Shown here piece after piece: positions 1-9,079 of a DNA stretch of 64,000 bases. Below the pieces are notes generated by a model, which searched no databases, was not told the DNA's origin, and was given only the letters and a program-made list of their open reading frames with translations. Within the stretch, counting starts at the first letter, position 1. Each line of letters starts with the position of its first letter. The DNA lies in NCBI GenBank assembly GCA_019636335.1, contig JAHBXR010000004.1, positions 62,001 to 126,000 on the forward strand, in the 5' to 3' direction. The stretch is from Pirellulales bacterium (lineage in GTDB: Bacteria; Planctomycetota; Planctomycetia; Pirellulales; JAEUIK01). The position numbers and the translations under genes were made by a program.

Positions 1-1440
1 CAGTTGGCGATCGGCAAGAACCCGGGAGCTGTCGGACGGCTTGAAGTATTAAACGGCGCCACGGCGGAAACGGGATACATCGGCTACTTAGGTGCCGGTG
101 GCCACGGCACGGCGCTGATCAACGGTCCAGGCTCGCGTTGGGATGTAACGTGGGGCTTGTGGCTCGGTTCGGGCGGGAGTGGAACGGGGGAGGTGACGAT
201 TTCGAACGGTGGCGTGGTTTCCCTGGTCGGGGGCGGTGCGTTGGGAATCTTTTCGCCCGATACCTATGGTGAAATGACCATTACCGGCAGTGGTTCGCAG
301 TTCATTGCCACCGGTGGCATGCATGTTGGACTCGATGGGCAGGGACAGTTGACCATTGCGAACGGCGGCTTCGCGAGCTTTGTGGGCAGCAACATTGGCG
401 CTGGCGCAGACGCCGAGGGAACCGTTGAAGTAAGAGGCAATGGCTCGCGAATCGAAACGCAAGGCATCGGCGTTGGTGAAAATGGTCGCGGTACGTTGCT
501 CGTCCGACAGGCCGGTCAGATCGATATCGACGGACACCTGACGGCCGGCATCGCCAGTACGGGAACCGGTGAAATCGACGTTCGTGCTGGCGCCTCCATC
601 AACATGACGGGGGGCATCGATATCGGACAGGCGGGCACTGCTACGATGAATGTTTCTAGCGGGGCACAAGTCTCGAGTAGATGGGGCCAAATCGGCATGC
701 ACCAAGGATCCTCTGGCGAGGTGGCCATCAGTGGCGCCGATTCACAATGGAACCTGTCAGAATTCCTGTCTGTTGGTTCATCCAATAACAATAACGGTGG
801 TGTCGGCTGGCTGACACTGGACGATCAGTCCACGATGCAGATTGCAAACCAGGTGCTCCTAGGTTCGCAGGGTACGCTTCAGTTGATCACGGGGGGACGC
901 ATGAATGTCGGGCAAGGCGATGTCGGCGACGTGCCTGCTAACACGCTCCGCGTCGGCCCTGGCGGCAGGCTGGGTGGAACAGGCACGATCCTGGGCGACG
1001 TGCTCGTCGACGGGGGTGTTGTTTCCCCTGGCTTTTCGCCCGGCAAGTTGGACGTGGTGGGGAATTACCTGCAAGGTTCGTTCGGCTCGCTCGATCTGGA
1101 GATCGGCGGTCTGCTGCCGGGGCAGTACGACCAGCTTTCGGTGACCGGCAATCTCTCGCTAGCCGGGACGGTGAACATCGCTTTCATCGATGGCTTTCTG
1201 CCCTCGGTGGGGGATCAATTCGATTTCTTCCAGGTGGGAGGAACCTTCGATCTAAGCGAGGCCACCCTTCAATGGAACAACGTTCCGGCCGGCTTCCAAT
1301 ACAACTCGGCGTTCCAAGATGGCCTCTATTCGGTCCACATCACGGCCGTCCCCGAGCCAAGTTCGCTGGTGTTGGCCCTGGCGGGGGCGGCACTGACAGC
1401 CTGGACGCTTCGCCAACGAAAGCAGCGAACGGCGGTTTAA
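1..1440 (+). CDS. PEP-CTERM protein with T5SS/PEP-CTERM repeats (5' end cut)
   Basis: The reading frame is open from the first base, so the true start and signal peptide lie outside the window. The visible 479 codons are Gly/Ala/Thr-rich repeats of about 45 residues in which phrases such as GNGSRIETQGIGVGENGRG recur. This is the pattern of the T5SS/PEP-CTERM-associated repeat, expected to fold as a beta-helix. The C-terminus has the sorting signal: VPEP, a hydrophobic stretch, then RQRKQR. Such proteins are exported and processed by an exosortase; no exosortase is visible here. Codons from about 1012 to 1358 are almost identical to the 3' part of the next gene. The specific role is unknown; a surface or extracellular-matrix role is inferred. 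Confidence 0.85.
   Translation, partial: QLAIGKNPGAVGRLEVLNGATAETGYIGYLGAGGHGTALINGPGSRWDVTWGLWLGSGGSGTGEVTISNGGVVSLVGGGALGIFSPDTYGEMTITGSGSQFIATGGMHVGLDGQGQLTIANGGFASFVGSNIGAGADAEGTVEVRGNGSRIETQGIGVGENGRGTLLVRQAGQIDIDGHLTAGIASTGTGEIDVRAGASINMTGGIDIGQAGTATMNVSSGAQVSSRWGQIGMHQGSSGEVAISGADSQWNLSEFLSVGSSNNNNGGVGWLTLDDQSTMQIANQVLLGSQGTLQLITGGRMNVGQGDVGDVPANTLRVGPGGRLGGTGTILGDVLVDGGVVSPGFSPGKLDVVGNYLQGSFGSLDLEIGGLLPGQYDQLSVTGNLSLAGTVNIAFIDGFLPSVGDQFDFFQVGGTFDLSEATLQWNNVPAGFQYNSAFQDGLYSVHITAVPEPSSLVLALAGAALTAWTLRQRKQRTAV
1012..1358 (+). repeat. Near-identical 347-nt block, copy 1 (pairs with 3190-3536)
   Basis: This block matches 3190-3536 with only about eight scattered differences (for example near 1023, 1032, 1080, 1140, 1283 and 1313-1315). 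Sequences on both sides diverge. It encodes the common C-terminal domain ahead of the PEP-CTERM tail. The sharp edges suggest recent recombination between the tandem genes rather than uniform divergence. Confidence 0.85.
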
Positions 1441-1566
1441 AGACGACCTGCTCAGGACGTGCAACCGACTCGGAACCTCTAGGACTGCTAGTGAACAAGT
1501 ACCACACCCTGGTTGATCTCAACTGGTTTGGCATTTTGTTCTCTTGTCCTGTGAGGTTCCGCCCCC

Positions 1567-3618
1567 ATGAATTGCGTATCTGTTCGCCCGTTTTTCCTAG
1601 CTGCTGCCACTGTTCTGGCGACATTTCGTCTGTTTGCGACAGTTGGATTGGTGCAGGCCGACGATATTCGCTGGACCGGCAATCAATCACCCGGCGCCTA
1701 TCCCGTTGCTCAAGGATCATTTCACGATGGAGCTAATTGGCAGTACTTCGCTCCTCCTGGAGTACTCGACCGGGCGGTGCTTGGGTCGGGCCTGGTTACC
1801 GAAGTGAATCCCACGACCTCGCCACGCTATGTCTACTTCGGCGACTCCACTTTTATCTACCCAAACACACCCAATCAAATGTTCATTCCGGGCGGAACCG
1901 CCACGGTCGAGGCGCTAGCGGTCCAAAGTGGAGCCTGGACATTCGACTTTAATACTTTTGGCGATCTGAGCATCTTTAATCTTTCCGAGATACGATACGG
2001 AAATCTGCATGTGAATGGTTGGCTTACGGTCGGCGGTCCGGCTCAGGATGTGTCATTCCAGGGTGCCGCGACCACATTGAACGTACGCGGCCCCGGTGAA
2101 ACCCACGCCGGAGCAATCGCGGCGGGCTGGGACGCCGATTATGCCGGTACGATCAATGTGAGCAATGGAGCGAGGCTGGTATCGACCGCCGACGACATTG
2201 TGGTCGGTTTCTGGGGGGATGGCGCGCTGAATGTCTCCGGCGTGCCATCTGCCGATGGAATTCCCACCGTCGAGACGCCTTACTCATTAAGATTTGGTGT
2301 CCTCGGTAATTCGCTGGGGACCTTGTTTGCCGACGGCGGCGCAACGTTTCGTGCCGGCCAACGGTTAGACATCGGCGTGGGGGGCCAAGGCCAAGTCTGG
2401 CTGAGTGGTCCTGGCACCGATCTATCGACGCAAGAGGAAATTGGCGTCGGCTACTGGGGGCACGGAATGCTTGATATCCGATCCGGTGCAACCGCGCACA
2501 CGTCAAGTTGGATGAGCATCGCGATCGCCTCGGGCAGTGCCGGCGAGGTGGTCGTCGAGGGAAACGGTAGCCAACTTAATGTCGCGGATATCCTCAATGT
2601 GGGATTCGGCGGCGAGGGACACCTGACCGTGCGAAACGGTGCCAGTGTGGTCGCACACGAGATGATCTCAGTCGGCGATCTGGCAGGCGCGAATGGCGAG
2701 TTGGTTATTGCGGATGGCGGCACTGTGCAGACGCATTTCCTGAGACTCGGCGAGCATTCACAAGCTGAAGGACGAGTTAATCTCAGCGGAAACTCGCTCC
2801 TGGATGTCACCGGAACGGGGTTGATTGGTCATCATGGGCACGGCGAAGTGCGGCTGGCGGCCACAGCCGCGCTGAATCTGATGAGCTTGGATGCGGCCAT
2901 CGCGCCAACAGCTACTGCGGAGATCTTGGTGACTGGCGAGAGCTCACATTTAACTGTTGGAGGTGATGCGCGGCTTGGCGACCAGGGCGCGGCCCAGCTT
3001 CATGTTGTTGATAATGGATATGTCTCGATCGCCACACATTTGATGATCAACGCGACCTCAGAAGTCAACGTCTCCCAGGGCGGGATGGTGACGATTGGCC
3101 AGGCCATACCCATCAGCGATGCGGTAGTAATGGGCGAAGGTGGACTGCTTTCAGGCGCCGGCACAATCGTCGGTAATATCGTTAACGATGGGGGTGTTGT
3201 ATCCCCTGGTTTTTCGCCCGGCAAGTTGGACGTGGTGGGGAATTACCTGCAAGGTTCATTCGGCTCGCTCGATCTGGAGATCGGCGGTCTGCTGCCGGGG
3301 CAGTACGACCAGCTTTCAGTGACCGGCAATCTCTCGCTAGCCGGGACGGTGAACATCGCTTTCATCGATGGCTTTCTGCCCTCGGTGGGGGATCAATTCG
3401 ATTTCTTCCAGGTGGGAGGAACCTTCGATCTAAGCGAGGCCACCCTTCAATGGAACAACGCTCCGGCCGGCTTCCAATACAGCACGGCGTTCCAAGATGG
3501 CCTCTATTCGGTCCACATCACGGCCGTCCCCGAGCCCTCGACCTTGGTGCTGGCGGCATGCGGTGCTTTGGGCATCCTTGGCTTTGCCCGGCGTCGCAGT
3601 TGCAAACCCAACTCATAA
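1567..3618 (+). CDS. PEP-CTERM protein with T5SS/PEP-CTERM repeats
   Basis: A complete 683-residue protein. The ATG start is followed by a signal peptide (MNCVSVRPFFLAAATVLATF, cleaved probably after VQA). A short N-terminal module beginning DDIRWTG follows, then a long run of Gly-rich T5SS/PEP-CTERM repeats (about residues 130-520), a C-terminal domain shared with the preceding gene, and a PEP-CTERM tail (VPEPSTLVLA, hydrophobic segment, ARRRS). GTGAGG lies about 12 nt ahead of the start. The gene is a tandem duplicate of the upstream one, separated by 126 bp. It is expected to be exported and anchored or released by exosortase. No enzymatic motif is seen, so a structural surface role is an inference. 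Confidence 0.88.
   Translation: MNCVSVRPFFLAAATVLATFRLFATVGLVQADDIRWTGNQSPGAYPVAQGSFHDGANWQYFAPPGVLDRAVLGSGLVTEVNPTTSPRYVYFGDSTFIYPNTPNQMFIPGGTATVEALAVQSGAWTFDFNTFGDLSIFNLSEIRYGNLHVNGWLTVGGPAQDVSFQGAATTLNVRGPGETHAGAIAAGWDADYAGTINVSNGARLVSTADDIVVGFWGDGALNVSGVPSADGIPTVETPYSLRFGVLGNSLGTLFADGGATFRAGQRLDIGVGGQGQVWLSGPGTDLSTQEEIGVGYWGHGMLDIRSGATAHTSSWMSIAIASGSAGEVVVEGNGSQLNVADILNVGFGGEGHLTVRNGASVVAHEMISVGDLAGANGELVIADGGTVQTHFLRLGEHSQAEGRVNLSGNSLLDVTGTGLIGHHGHGEVRLAATAALNLMSLDAAIAPTATAEILVTGESSHLTVGGDARLGDQGAAQLHVVDNGYVSIATHLMINATSEVNVSQGGMVTIGQAIPISDAVVMGEGGLLSGAGTIVGNIVNDGGVVSPGFSPGKLDVVGNYLQGSFGSLDLEIGGLLPGQYDQLSVTGNLSLAGTVNIAFIDGFLPSVGDQFDFFQVGGTFDLSEATLQWNNAPAGFQYSTAFQDGLYSVHITAVPEPSTLVLAACGALGILGFARRRSCKPNS
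3190..3536 (+). repeat. Near-identical 347-nt block, copy 2 (pairs with 1012-1358)
   Basis: Second copy of the block in the upstream PEP-CTERM gene, at an offset of 2178. Most differences are silent. The visible amino-acid changes are Val to Ala near 3462 and a change of Asn-Ser to Ser-Thr near 3481-3486. Similarity stops abruptly at the PEP-CTERM tail. Confidence 0.85.
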
Positions 3619-3637
3619 AAACCGGCCAAATATCGCA

Positions 3638-3655
3638 CGAGCTTTTCAAAGCTCG
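3638..3655. terminator. Hairpin between convergent genes
   Basis: CGAGCTTT and AAAGCTCG form an 8-bp inverted repeat, flanked by an outer CGGCC/GGCCG pairing, between two convergent genes ending at 3618 and 3674. There is no U-tract on either strand. A shared transcription end point is plausible from position only. Confidence 0.35.
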
Positions 3656-3673
3656 CGGGCCGACGAATGATGG

Positions 3674-5398
3674 TCAGCGTTTCTTCTTGCCGTCGGGCTT
3701 GGCGCGGGCGGTGGCTTTTTCGTCGAGCGGCGGCAGGTGATCGAAGATGGTGCTCACCTGCACGCTGGCGCGGGCTTCGTCGACATAATCTTCCGCCTGC
3801 CCCTGGATGCGCTCCGCGCGGATCTTTTCCTTGATCTCGGCCTGCGTCTCGGTGAAGGGCGTCCGCCCGGCTTCCTGGCGTTCGATCACCCGCACGATGT
3901 GAAATGCATCGTCGTCCTCGAGAATGGCGCTGAGCGTACCGATTGGCAGTGAGAAGATGGCGTGGTCGAGCTTTTTCGAGGCCAGGCTGCCGGCGGTGGT
4001 CCAATCGCGCACGCCGCCGTCGGCAGCGGTCGGGCCATCGGAGCCGCTCTTGGCCACCTCGGCGAAAGGTTCTCCGCGCATCACCCGATTGCCGAGTTCC
4101 GCGATCTTGGCGTACGCTTCGCGCTTGCGCCGTCCGCGGAAGTGGCGCACCGAGATTTGTTCCCACCGCGCCTTCGCGGCAAACTCATAGTCGGCGATGT
4201 GGTCGTGATAGTAGGCGAGCATCTCGTCGTGCGAGATCTCGAAGTCACGCTTGATCTGATTCTGCACCCATTGCTGCGCGAGCATCATTTCCATGAAGGC
4301 CCGCTTCTCGCGCTCGAGCGACGTCCCGTAGGTGCGATAGATCTCGTCGAGCTGCGTGCGCGTCTGCACCTTGGCGCGCTCCAGCCGTCGCTTCAACTCG
4401 TGCTTCTCGAACTCGTCGGCCAGCGAGCCGTCGATCTTCTTCAGATTCTCGGCCGGAATCTTGCGCCGCAACTCGATGATGACCGCCTTCGTATCGATCA
4501 ACGCCTCGAGCCGTTGACGCGTCAATCGTTCACGGATCGGCTCGAGATACTCGGGCGGGATCTTGTCGGCGTTGCTCTTCAGCACTTCGTTCACGTGCAG
4601 CGCGACTTCGCTGGCCAGGATGACGTCCGATCCGACGCGAGCCAGAATCGTCGCCCCCGACAGCACCTGGGCGCCAGGGGGCGCCCCCTGGTCGGCCACG
4701 ATCGGCCCTGTCGCAGGTCCGGGTACCCGCGTCATGCCCAAGCCCGCATCGATCGGCGTCTGAGAGGCGTAAGGCACGTCGCCAATCGGCGCCAAAGGCG
4801 GCCCCGCCGGCATCGACGAGGGGGGTGTGAGGGGCACTTGCGGCGCCGTCGGAATCGTCCCGCTCGTGGCTTGGTAAGGAGGGGGCACAGGCACGGCCGG
4901 GGGTACTTGGGCCGGCATTGGTCCCGCTACGGGGGACACGGCCGCGCCAGGCGCGACATTCGATCCCGGTTGCAGATAGGCCACCTGCTGCACAGACGCC
5001 TGCCGATAGGCCGCCTGTTGGCGCTCGGCGGCGATGGCGGCCGCGCGGCGCACGTCGTCGCGAGTCGGAATGCGCGGTTCGTCATCCGGAGGCGCGGCGC
5101 CCGGCCACGACGAGGGACGCACCGCCAACGTCGGTTCGTGCGGCGAACCCGGGATACCGGCTCGGTAGCGTGCGTCGTTGGTGGCCGTGCGGGCCCAGGC
5201 CGGCATGTCGGTCTGCGAGCCCAGGTATCGCGAACCCGAGGCGTCGTTCGACGTAATATACCCGTCGTTGACTTGCGCCAGTGCCGGCGCGGGCGAAACG
5301 ATTTCGTCCAGCAACGTAGCGAGGAACGAATCGCTCCCGCCGACGCCCAGGACGACGAGCACGAAAATCGGCGTGAGCAGTCGGACAGTGCGTGCCAC
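3674..5398 (-). CDS. Secreted parvulin-type peptidyl-prolyl isomerase (SurA/PpiC-like)
   Basis: Predicted to catalyse cis-trans isomerisation of prolyl bonds and assist folding of exported proteins outside the inner membrane. From a GTG start at 5398 the protein has 574 residues. The open frame runs further upstream, but the residues there do not look like a signal peptide, whereas those after this GTG do (TVRLLTPIFVLVVLGVGG). A Pro/Ala-rich linker fills about residues 70-240. A SurA-like helical region starting ILARVGSDVILASEV follows, and a PpiC rotamase domain occupies about 410-520 (SGSDGPTAADGGVRDW). The tail is Lys-rich (KPDGKKKR). It follows mfd on the same strand with a gap of about 170 bp. 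The SurA-like assignment is from order of domains, not full alignment. Confidence 0.82.
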   Translation of the reverse strand: MARTVRLLTPIFVLVVLGVGGSDSFLATLLDEIVSPAPALAQVNDGYITSNDASGSRYLGSQTDMPAWARTATNDARYRAGIPGSPHEPTLAVRPSSWPGAAPPDDEPRIPTRDDVRRAAAIAAERQQAAYRQASVQQVAYLQPGSNVAPGAAVSPVAGPMPAQVPPAVPVPPPYQATSGTIPTAPQVPLTPPSSMPAGPPLAPIGDVPYASQTPIDAGLGMTRVPGPATGPIVADQGAPPGAQVLSGATILARVGSDVILASEVALHVNEVLKSNADKIPPEYLEPIRERLTRQRLEALIDTKAVIIELRRKIPAENLKKIDGSLADEFEKHELKRRLERAKVQTRTQLDEIYRTYGTSLEREKRAFMEMMLAQQWVQNQIKRDFEISHDEMLAYYHDHIADYEFAAKARWEQISVRHFRGRRKREAYAKIAELGNRVMRGEPFAEVAKSGSDGPTAADGGVRDWTTAGSLASKKLDHAIFSLPIGTLSAILEDDDAFHIVRVIERQEAGRTPFTETQAEIKEKIRAERIQGQAEDYVDEARASVQVSTIFDHLPPLDEKATARAKPDGKKKR

Positions 5399-5569
5399 GA
5401 TCGTTATTGACTCTCGAACCGGCTGATGTGTCCGCGGCAAAACAGCGTTTTGGCAACTCGCGACGAGCGTGCGAACGACCCTGTTTCGTCGCCCTCTGCC
5501 CACACGGCGAACGAGCGCGAAGTGTTTTCCGCCCGATCTCCAGGCGGGGGGCGGGATTGTAGAAAGGCC

Positions 5570-8500
5570 TTACGTGGCCTGCAACAGCGATTTCGCTTCG
5601 GCGTAGACCACGTCCGGATCGACAACGCCTTTGCCCAGCAAGAGATAGGCGCTCTCGCGATCGGCGATCTTCAATCGCCCGCCGCTCGAACGGGCCAGTT
5701 CCGCGATCAATTTCGGGTCGGAATAGCCCAGCACGAGGTAATTATCCTCGATCCGCACCGTGTGGACGCGCCACCGCGCGGCCAGCAGGCGCAGTTCTGC
5801 TAGCGCCAGCAAGCGACGCACCACGTCCGGATGCGGCCCGAATCGATCGACCAGCTCGTCCGCGAAATCCTTCAATTGGTCGAAGGTTGCTACCCGCGCC
5901 AGACGCCGGTACAGATCGATCTTCGATCGCACGTCGGGCACGTAGCCGCGGGGCAGCCACGCCTCGCCCGGTAGCGCTACGTCGACGTCGATCGTGGCCT
6001 TGGCGGGCATCTGCTTCAGATGCCGTACCGCCTTCTCGAGCAGGTCGCAGTACAACTCGTATCCCACCGCCGCGATGTGGCCGCTCTGCTCCGTGCCTAG
6101 GATATTGCCCGCCCCGCGAATCTCGAGATCGCGCATCGAGATGGCGAAGCCGGCTCCCATGTCGCTGAACTCCTCGATGGCCCGCAGCCGCCGAGCCGCC
6201 GTGGGATTGAGCGCCTTGTTCTGATCGATCAACAGATAGCAGTACGCGCGATGCTTGTAGCGCCCCACGCGGCCGCGCAACTGGTGCAGATCGGCCAGCC
6301 CGTACTGGTCTCCCTGATCGATGAAGATCGTGTTCGCGTTGGGAATATCGAGTCCGCTCTCGATGATCGTCGTCGACAGCAGGATGTCGTAGCGCTGGGC
6401 GATGAAATCGACCATCACCTGCTCGAGCTCCCCTTCGCCCATCTGACCGTGGCCGATGCAGATGCTGGCTTCAGGCACGATCTTGTTCAGCAGATCGGCC
6501 ACGCGCTCGATATCGTGGACGCGATTGTGGACGAAAAAGGCCTGCCCCCCCCGGTTCAGCTCGCGGAGAATCGCCTGCCGGATGAGATCCTTGTCGAAGC
6601 GGGTCACGCGCGTCTCGACCGCCATCCGGTCTTCGGGGGGCGTCTCGAGATTCGAAATGTCGCGCAGGCCCAGGAGCGACATGTGCAACGTGCGTGGAAT
6701 CGGCGTGGCGGTGAGGGTCAGCACGTCGACGATCTGTCTCAGCGTCTTGAGGCGCTCCTTCGCCCCCACGCCAAAGCGCTGTTCTTCATCGATGACGACG
6801 AGTCCCAGGTTGCGGAAGCGGATATCCTCCTGCACGAGCCGATGCGTGCCGATGACGATATCGATGCCCCCCGACTCCAGCCCCGCGATGACCTCGTGCT
6901 GCTGCTTGCCGGTGAGAAACCGGCTCAGCGAAGCGATCGTGTAAGGATACTCGCTGAAACGCGCGGCAAACGTTCGCCGATGCTGTTCGGCCAGCACCGT
7001 CGTCGGTACCAGCACCGCCACCTGATAGCCACTCTCGACGGCGCGGAACGCCGCGCGCATGGCGACCTCGGTCTTGCCGTAGCCGACCTCACCGCAAATC
7101 AGTCGATCCATGGGGCGCGAGCCGTGCATGTCGCGCTTCACCTCTTCGATCGCGGCCAACTGATCGGGAGTCTCCTGATACGGAAACGCGGCGTCGAACT
7201 CGTTCTGCCAGGGCGTGTCGAGCGGAAAGCTGATCCCGGGCCGCGATGCTCGCGCCGCCTGCAACTCGAGCATGTCGGCCGCCAGATCCTCGATCGCCTC
7301 TTCGACGCGATCTTTTTGCCGGCTCCAGGTGCGCCCACCCAATCGCGCCAGCATGGGACGCGACTTCATCCCACCGACATACTTCTGCACCAGCTCGATC
7401 CGCGAGACCGGTACAAAGAGCTTCGTCCCGCCGTGGAATTCGAGCTCCAGGTGCTCTTCGGTCTGCGCGCCCTTGTCGAGCAGCTCGAGCCCGCGATACC
7501 GCGCTATGCCATGCCCCACGTGGACGACATAGTCCCCCTCGCGCAGGTCGAGAAAACTGTCGATGACGCGACCCAAGCGTCGCCGCGAGGAGCGTGCCAT
7601 GTCGGTCCGCTGGAACAGCTCGGCACTGGCCAACACGATCGTCCGCGCCACGACCAGGCGAAAACCGGCCCGCAGCCGCCCGATGACGAAGTGCAAGCGC
7701 CCCTCCGCCACCAGACGCGTGGCGCTGAAGAGCTCTTGCAGCCGCGTGACCTCGGCCTCGGTCTGGCAGATGAGATACACATCGTGCCCGATGGCCGCCG
7801 CCTCGAGCTCGTCGCGCACCCGGGCAATCTCGCCGCTGAATCGCTCGACCGATTCGATGCGCAGATGGCACGTGGCCTCGAACGATCCGCGCGCGACACT
7901 CTCGGCCGTGATCGACGGAAACTGGTACAGCCGGCGCAGCACCTCGGCCACCGTATGGCACCGCTGCCGATCTTCCTGCCGCTCGACGTAGTGGCGCCCC
8001 TCTTCGTCCAGCTCCGCGGGCTCGACCAGCAGCAGCCACGTTCCCGCCGGCAGATAATCGGCCAGGTGCCCCTGCTGACGTGTCGTGGGATCGAGGATCG
8101 ACAGCTCGACGGCGTCGAGCGAAACCAGGCTGCGCTGGGCCGCGACGTCGAACGCGCGAATCGATTCGATCGCGTCGCCGAATAATTCCACGCGCACCGG
8201 ATGCTCGAAGTCCGGGGCAAAGAGATCGATGATCCCGCCACGAACGGAAAACTCTCCCGGCATCGCCACGGCGCTCATCGGCTGAAAGCCATTCTCGACC
8301 AGCCAGCGCGTCAACTCGTCGAGATCGAGTTCTTCCCCCCGGCGCAGCGTACGCGTCCGGGCGGCGAGCGTCTCTCGGTCGGGCACGGGCTGCACCAACG
8401 CCTGGATGCTCGTCACCAGGATGGGGGCCGCCCGCCCTGTCGCCAGCCGCTTGATGACGCGCAGCCGATCGCCGAACTCTTCATCGGCGCGCGTCCGATC

Positions 8501-8803
8501 GGCCGAAGTCGTTTCGGTGGCGGGAAAGCGGTCGCACGCCGCCGTGCTGAACAGGGCGATGTCGTCGACCATCTCGTCCACATCGCCCGGATGGGGGCAG
8601 ACCAGGACCAACGGCCCCGAAGCATGCGCCGCCAGTGCGGCCGCGGCCAGCGCGCAGCTCGACCCCCAGACTCCGTCGAGCGCAGCCCCGTGCCCTGCCT
8701 GCAGCGAGGACAACACTTCGGCGAAGCCTTCTACCGCTTCGATGCGCTCGGACAGCCGCAATAGCCGCTGCGAGGCGCCCTCGTCGGTTCGGACTTGAGT
8801 CAT
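5570..8803 (-). CDS. mfd: Transcription-repair coupling factor
   Basis: This cytoplasmic ATP-driven DNA translocase removes RNA polymerase stalled at lesions and recruits UvrA. It has 1077 residues, close to the usual 1100-1150. Order of domains: an N-terminal UvrB-like module (about 20-340), the CarD-like RNA polymerase interaction domain (about 415-480, DYVVHVGHGIARYRG), Walker A GEVGYGKTE near residue 568, the DEEQ box (DEEQRFGVG) near 669, helicase motifs including GRVGRYKHRAY, and a C-terminal TRCF domain. The ATG at 8803 has only a weak ribosome site. It is transcribed divergently from the ThuA-like gene and is followed by the isomerase gene. Identification is firm. Confidence 0.96.
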   Translation of the reverse strand: MTQVRTDEGASQRLLRLSERIEAVEGFAEVLSSLQAGHGAALDGVWGSSCALAAAALAAHASGPLVLVCPHPGDVDEMVDDIALFSTAACDRFPATETTSADRTRADEEFGDRLRVIKRLATGRAAPILVTSIQALVQPVPDRETLAARTRTLRRGEELDLDELTRWLVENGFQPMSAVAMPGEFSVRGGIIDLFAPDFEHPVRVELFGDAIESIRAFDVAAQRSLVSLDAVELSILDPTTRQQGHLADYLPAGTWLLLVEPAELDEEGRHYVERQEDRQRCHTVAEVLRRLYQFPSITAESVARGSFEATCHLRIESVERFSGEIARVRDELEAAAIGHDVYLICQTEAEVTRLQELFSATRLVAEGRLHFVIGRLRAGFRLVVARTIVLASAELFQRTDMARSSRRRLGRVIDSFLDLREGDYVVHVGHGIARYRGLELLDKGAQTEEHLELEFHGGTKLFVPVSRIELVQKYVGGMKSRPMLARLGGRTWSRQKDRVEEAIEDLAADMLELQAARASRPGISFPLDTPWQNEFDAAFPYQETPDQLAAIEEVKRDMHGSRPMDRLICGEVGYGKTEVAMRAAFRAVESGYQVAVLVPTTVLAEQHRRTFAARFSEYPYTIASLSRFLTGKQQHEVIAGLESGGIDIVIGTHRLVQEDIRFRNLGLVVIDEEQRFGVGAKERLKTLRQIVDVLTLTATPIPRTLHMSLLGLRDISNLETPPEDRMAVETRVTRFDKDLIRQAILRELNRGGQAFFVHNRVHDIERVADLLNKIVPEASICIGHGQMGEGELEQVMVDFIAQRYDILLSTTIIESGLDIPNANTIFIDQGDQYGLADLHQLRGRVGRYKHRAYCYLLIDQNKALNPTAARRLRAIEEFSDMGAGFAISMRDLEIRGAGNILGTEQSGHIAAVGYELYCDLLEKAVRHLKQMPAKATIDVDVALPGEAWLPRGYVPDVRSKIDLYRRLARVATFDQLKDFADELVDRFGPHPDVVRRLLALAELRLLAARWRVHTVRIEDNYLVLGYSDPKLIAELARSSGGRLKIADRESAYLLLGKGVVDPDVVYAEAKSLLQAT

Positions 8804-9067
8804 GATTGGTCATCGAATTCTAGTGACGCGGCCGGTTTTTTGAAGTCCGACGCGTCTCGCCCATAGGTGGTTACGCCAGAAAACCATCCCACCGCCAAAA
8901 AGGCGGGACCAGGAATCGCAACGGGGCATGATTCACCCGACCGCGCCCCCGGGGTACGATCGTGGAGGATCGGTGCCCGGTGGTCGGAAGCATGGCGTTG
9001 CCTGCCGCCTCGGAGCCCCTCGATCGAAATCAAACGACCAATGGTCCCCCCTCTCTCTCCTTGCCGC

Positions 9068-9072
9068 GGAGG
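9068..9072 (+). promoter_or_regulatory. Ribosome binding site fixing a GTG start
   Basis: GGAGG lies seven bases before GTG at 9080. The frame is open from 8867, but only the start at 9080 gives both a good ribosome site and a signal peptide. Confidence 0.7.
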
Positions 9073-9079
9073 TTCTCTC

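Noticed and set aside
8889-8905. Small hairpin CCGCC-AAAAA-GGCGG between mfd and the ThuA-like gene
   Set aside because: Only 5 bp, no T-tract, and placed between divergent genes where no terminator is expected.
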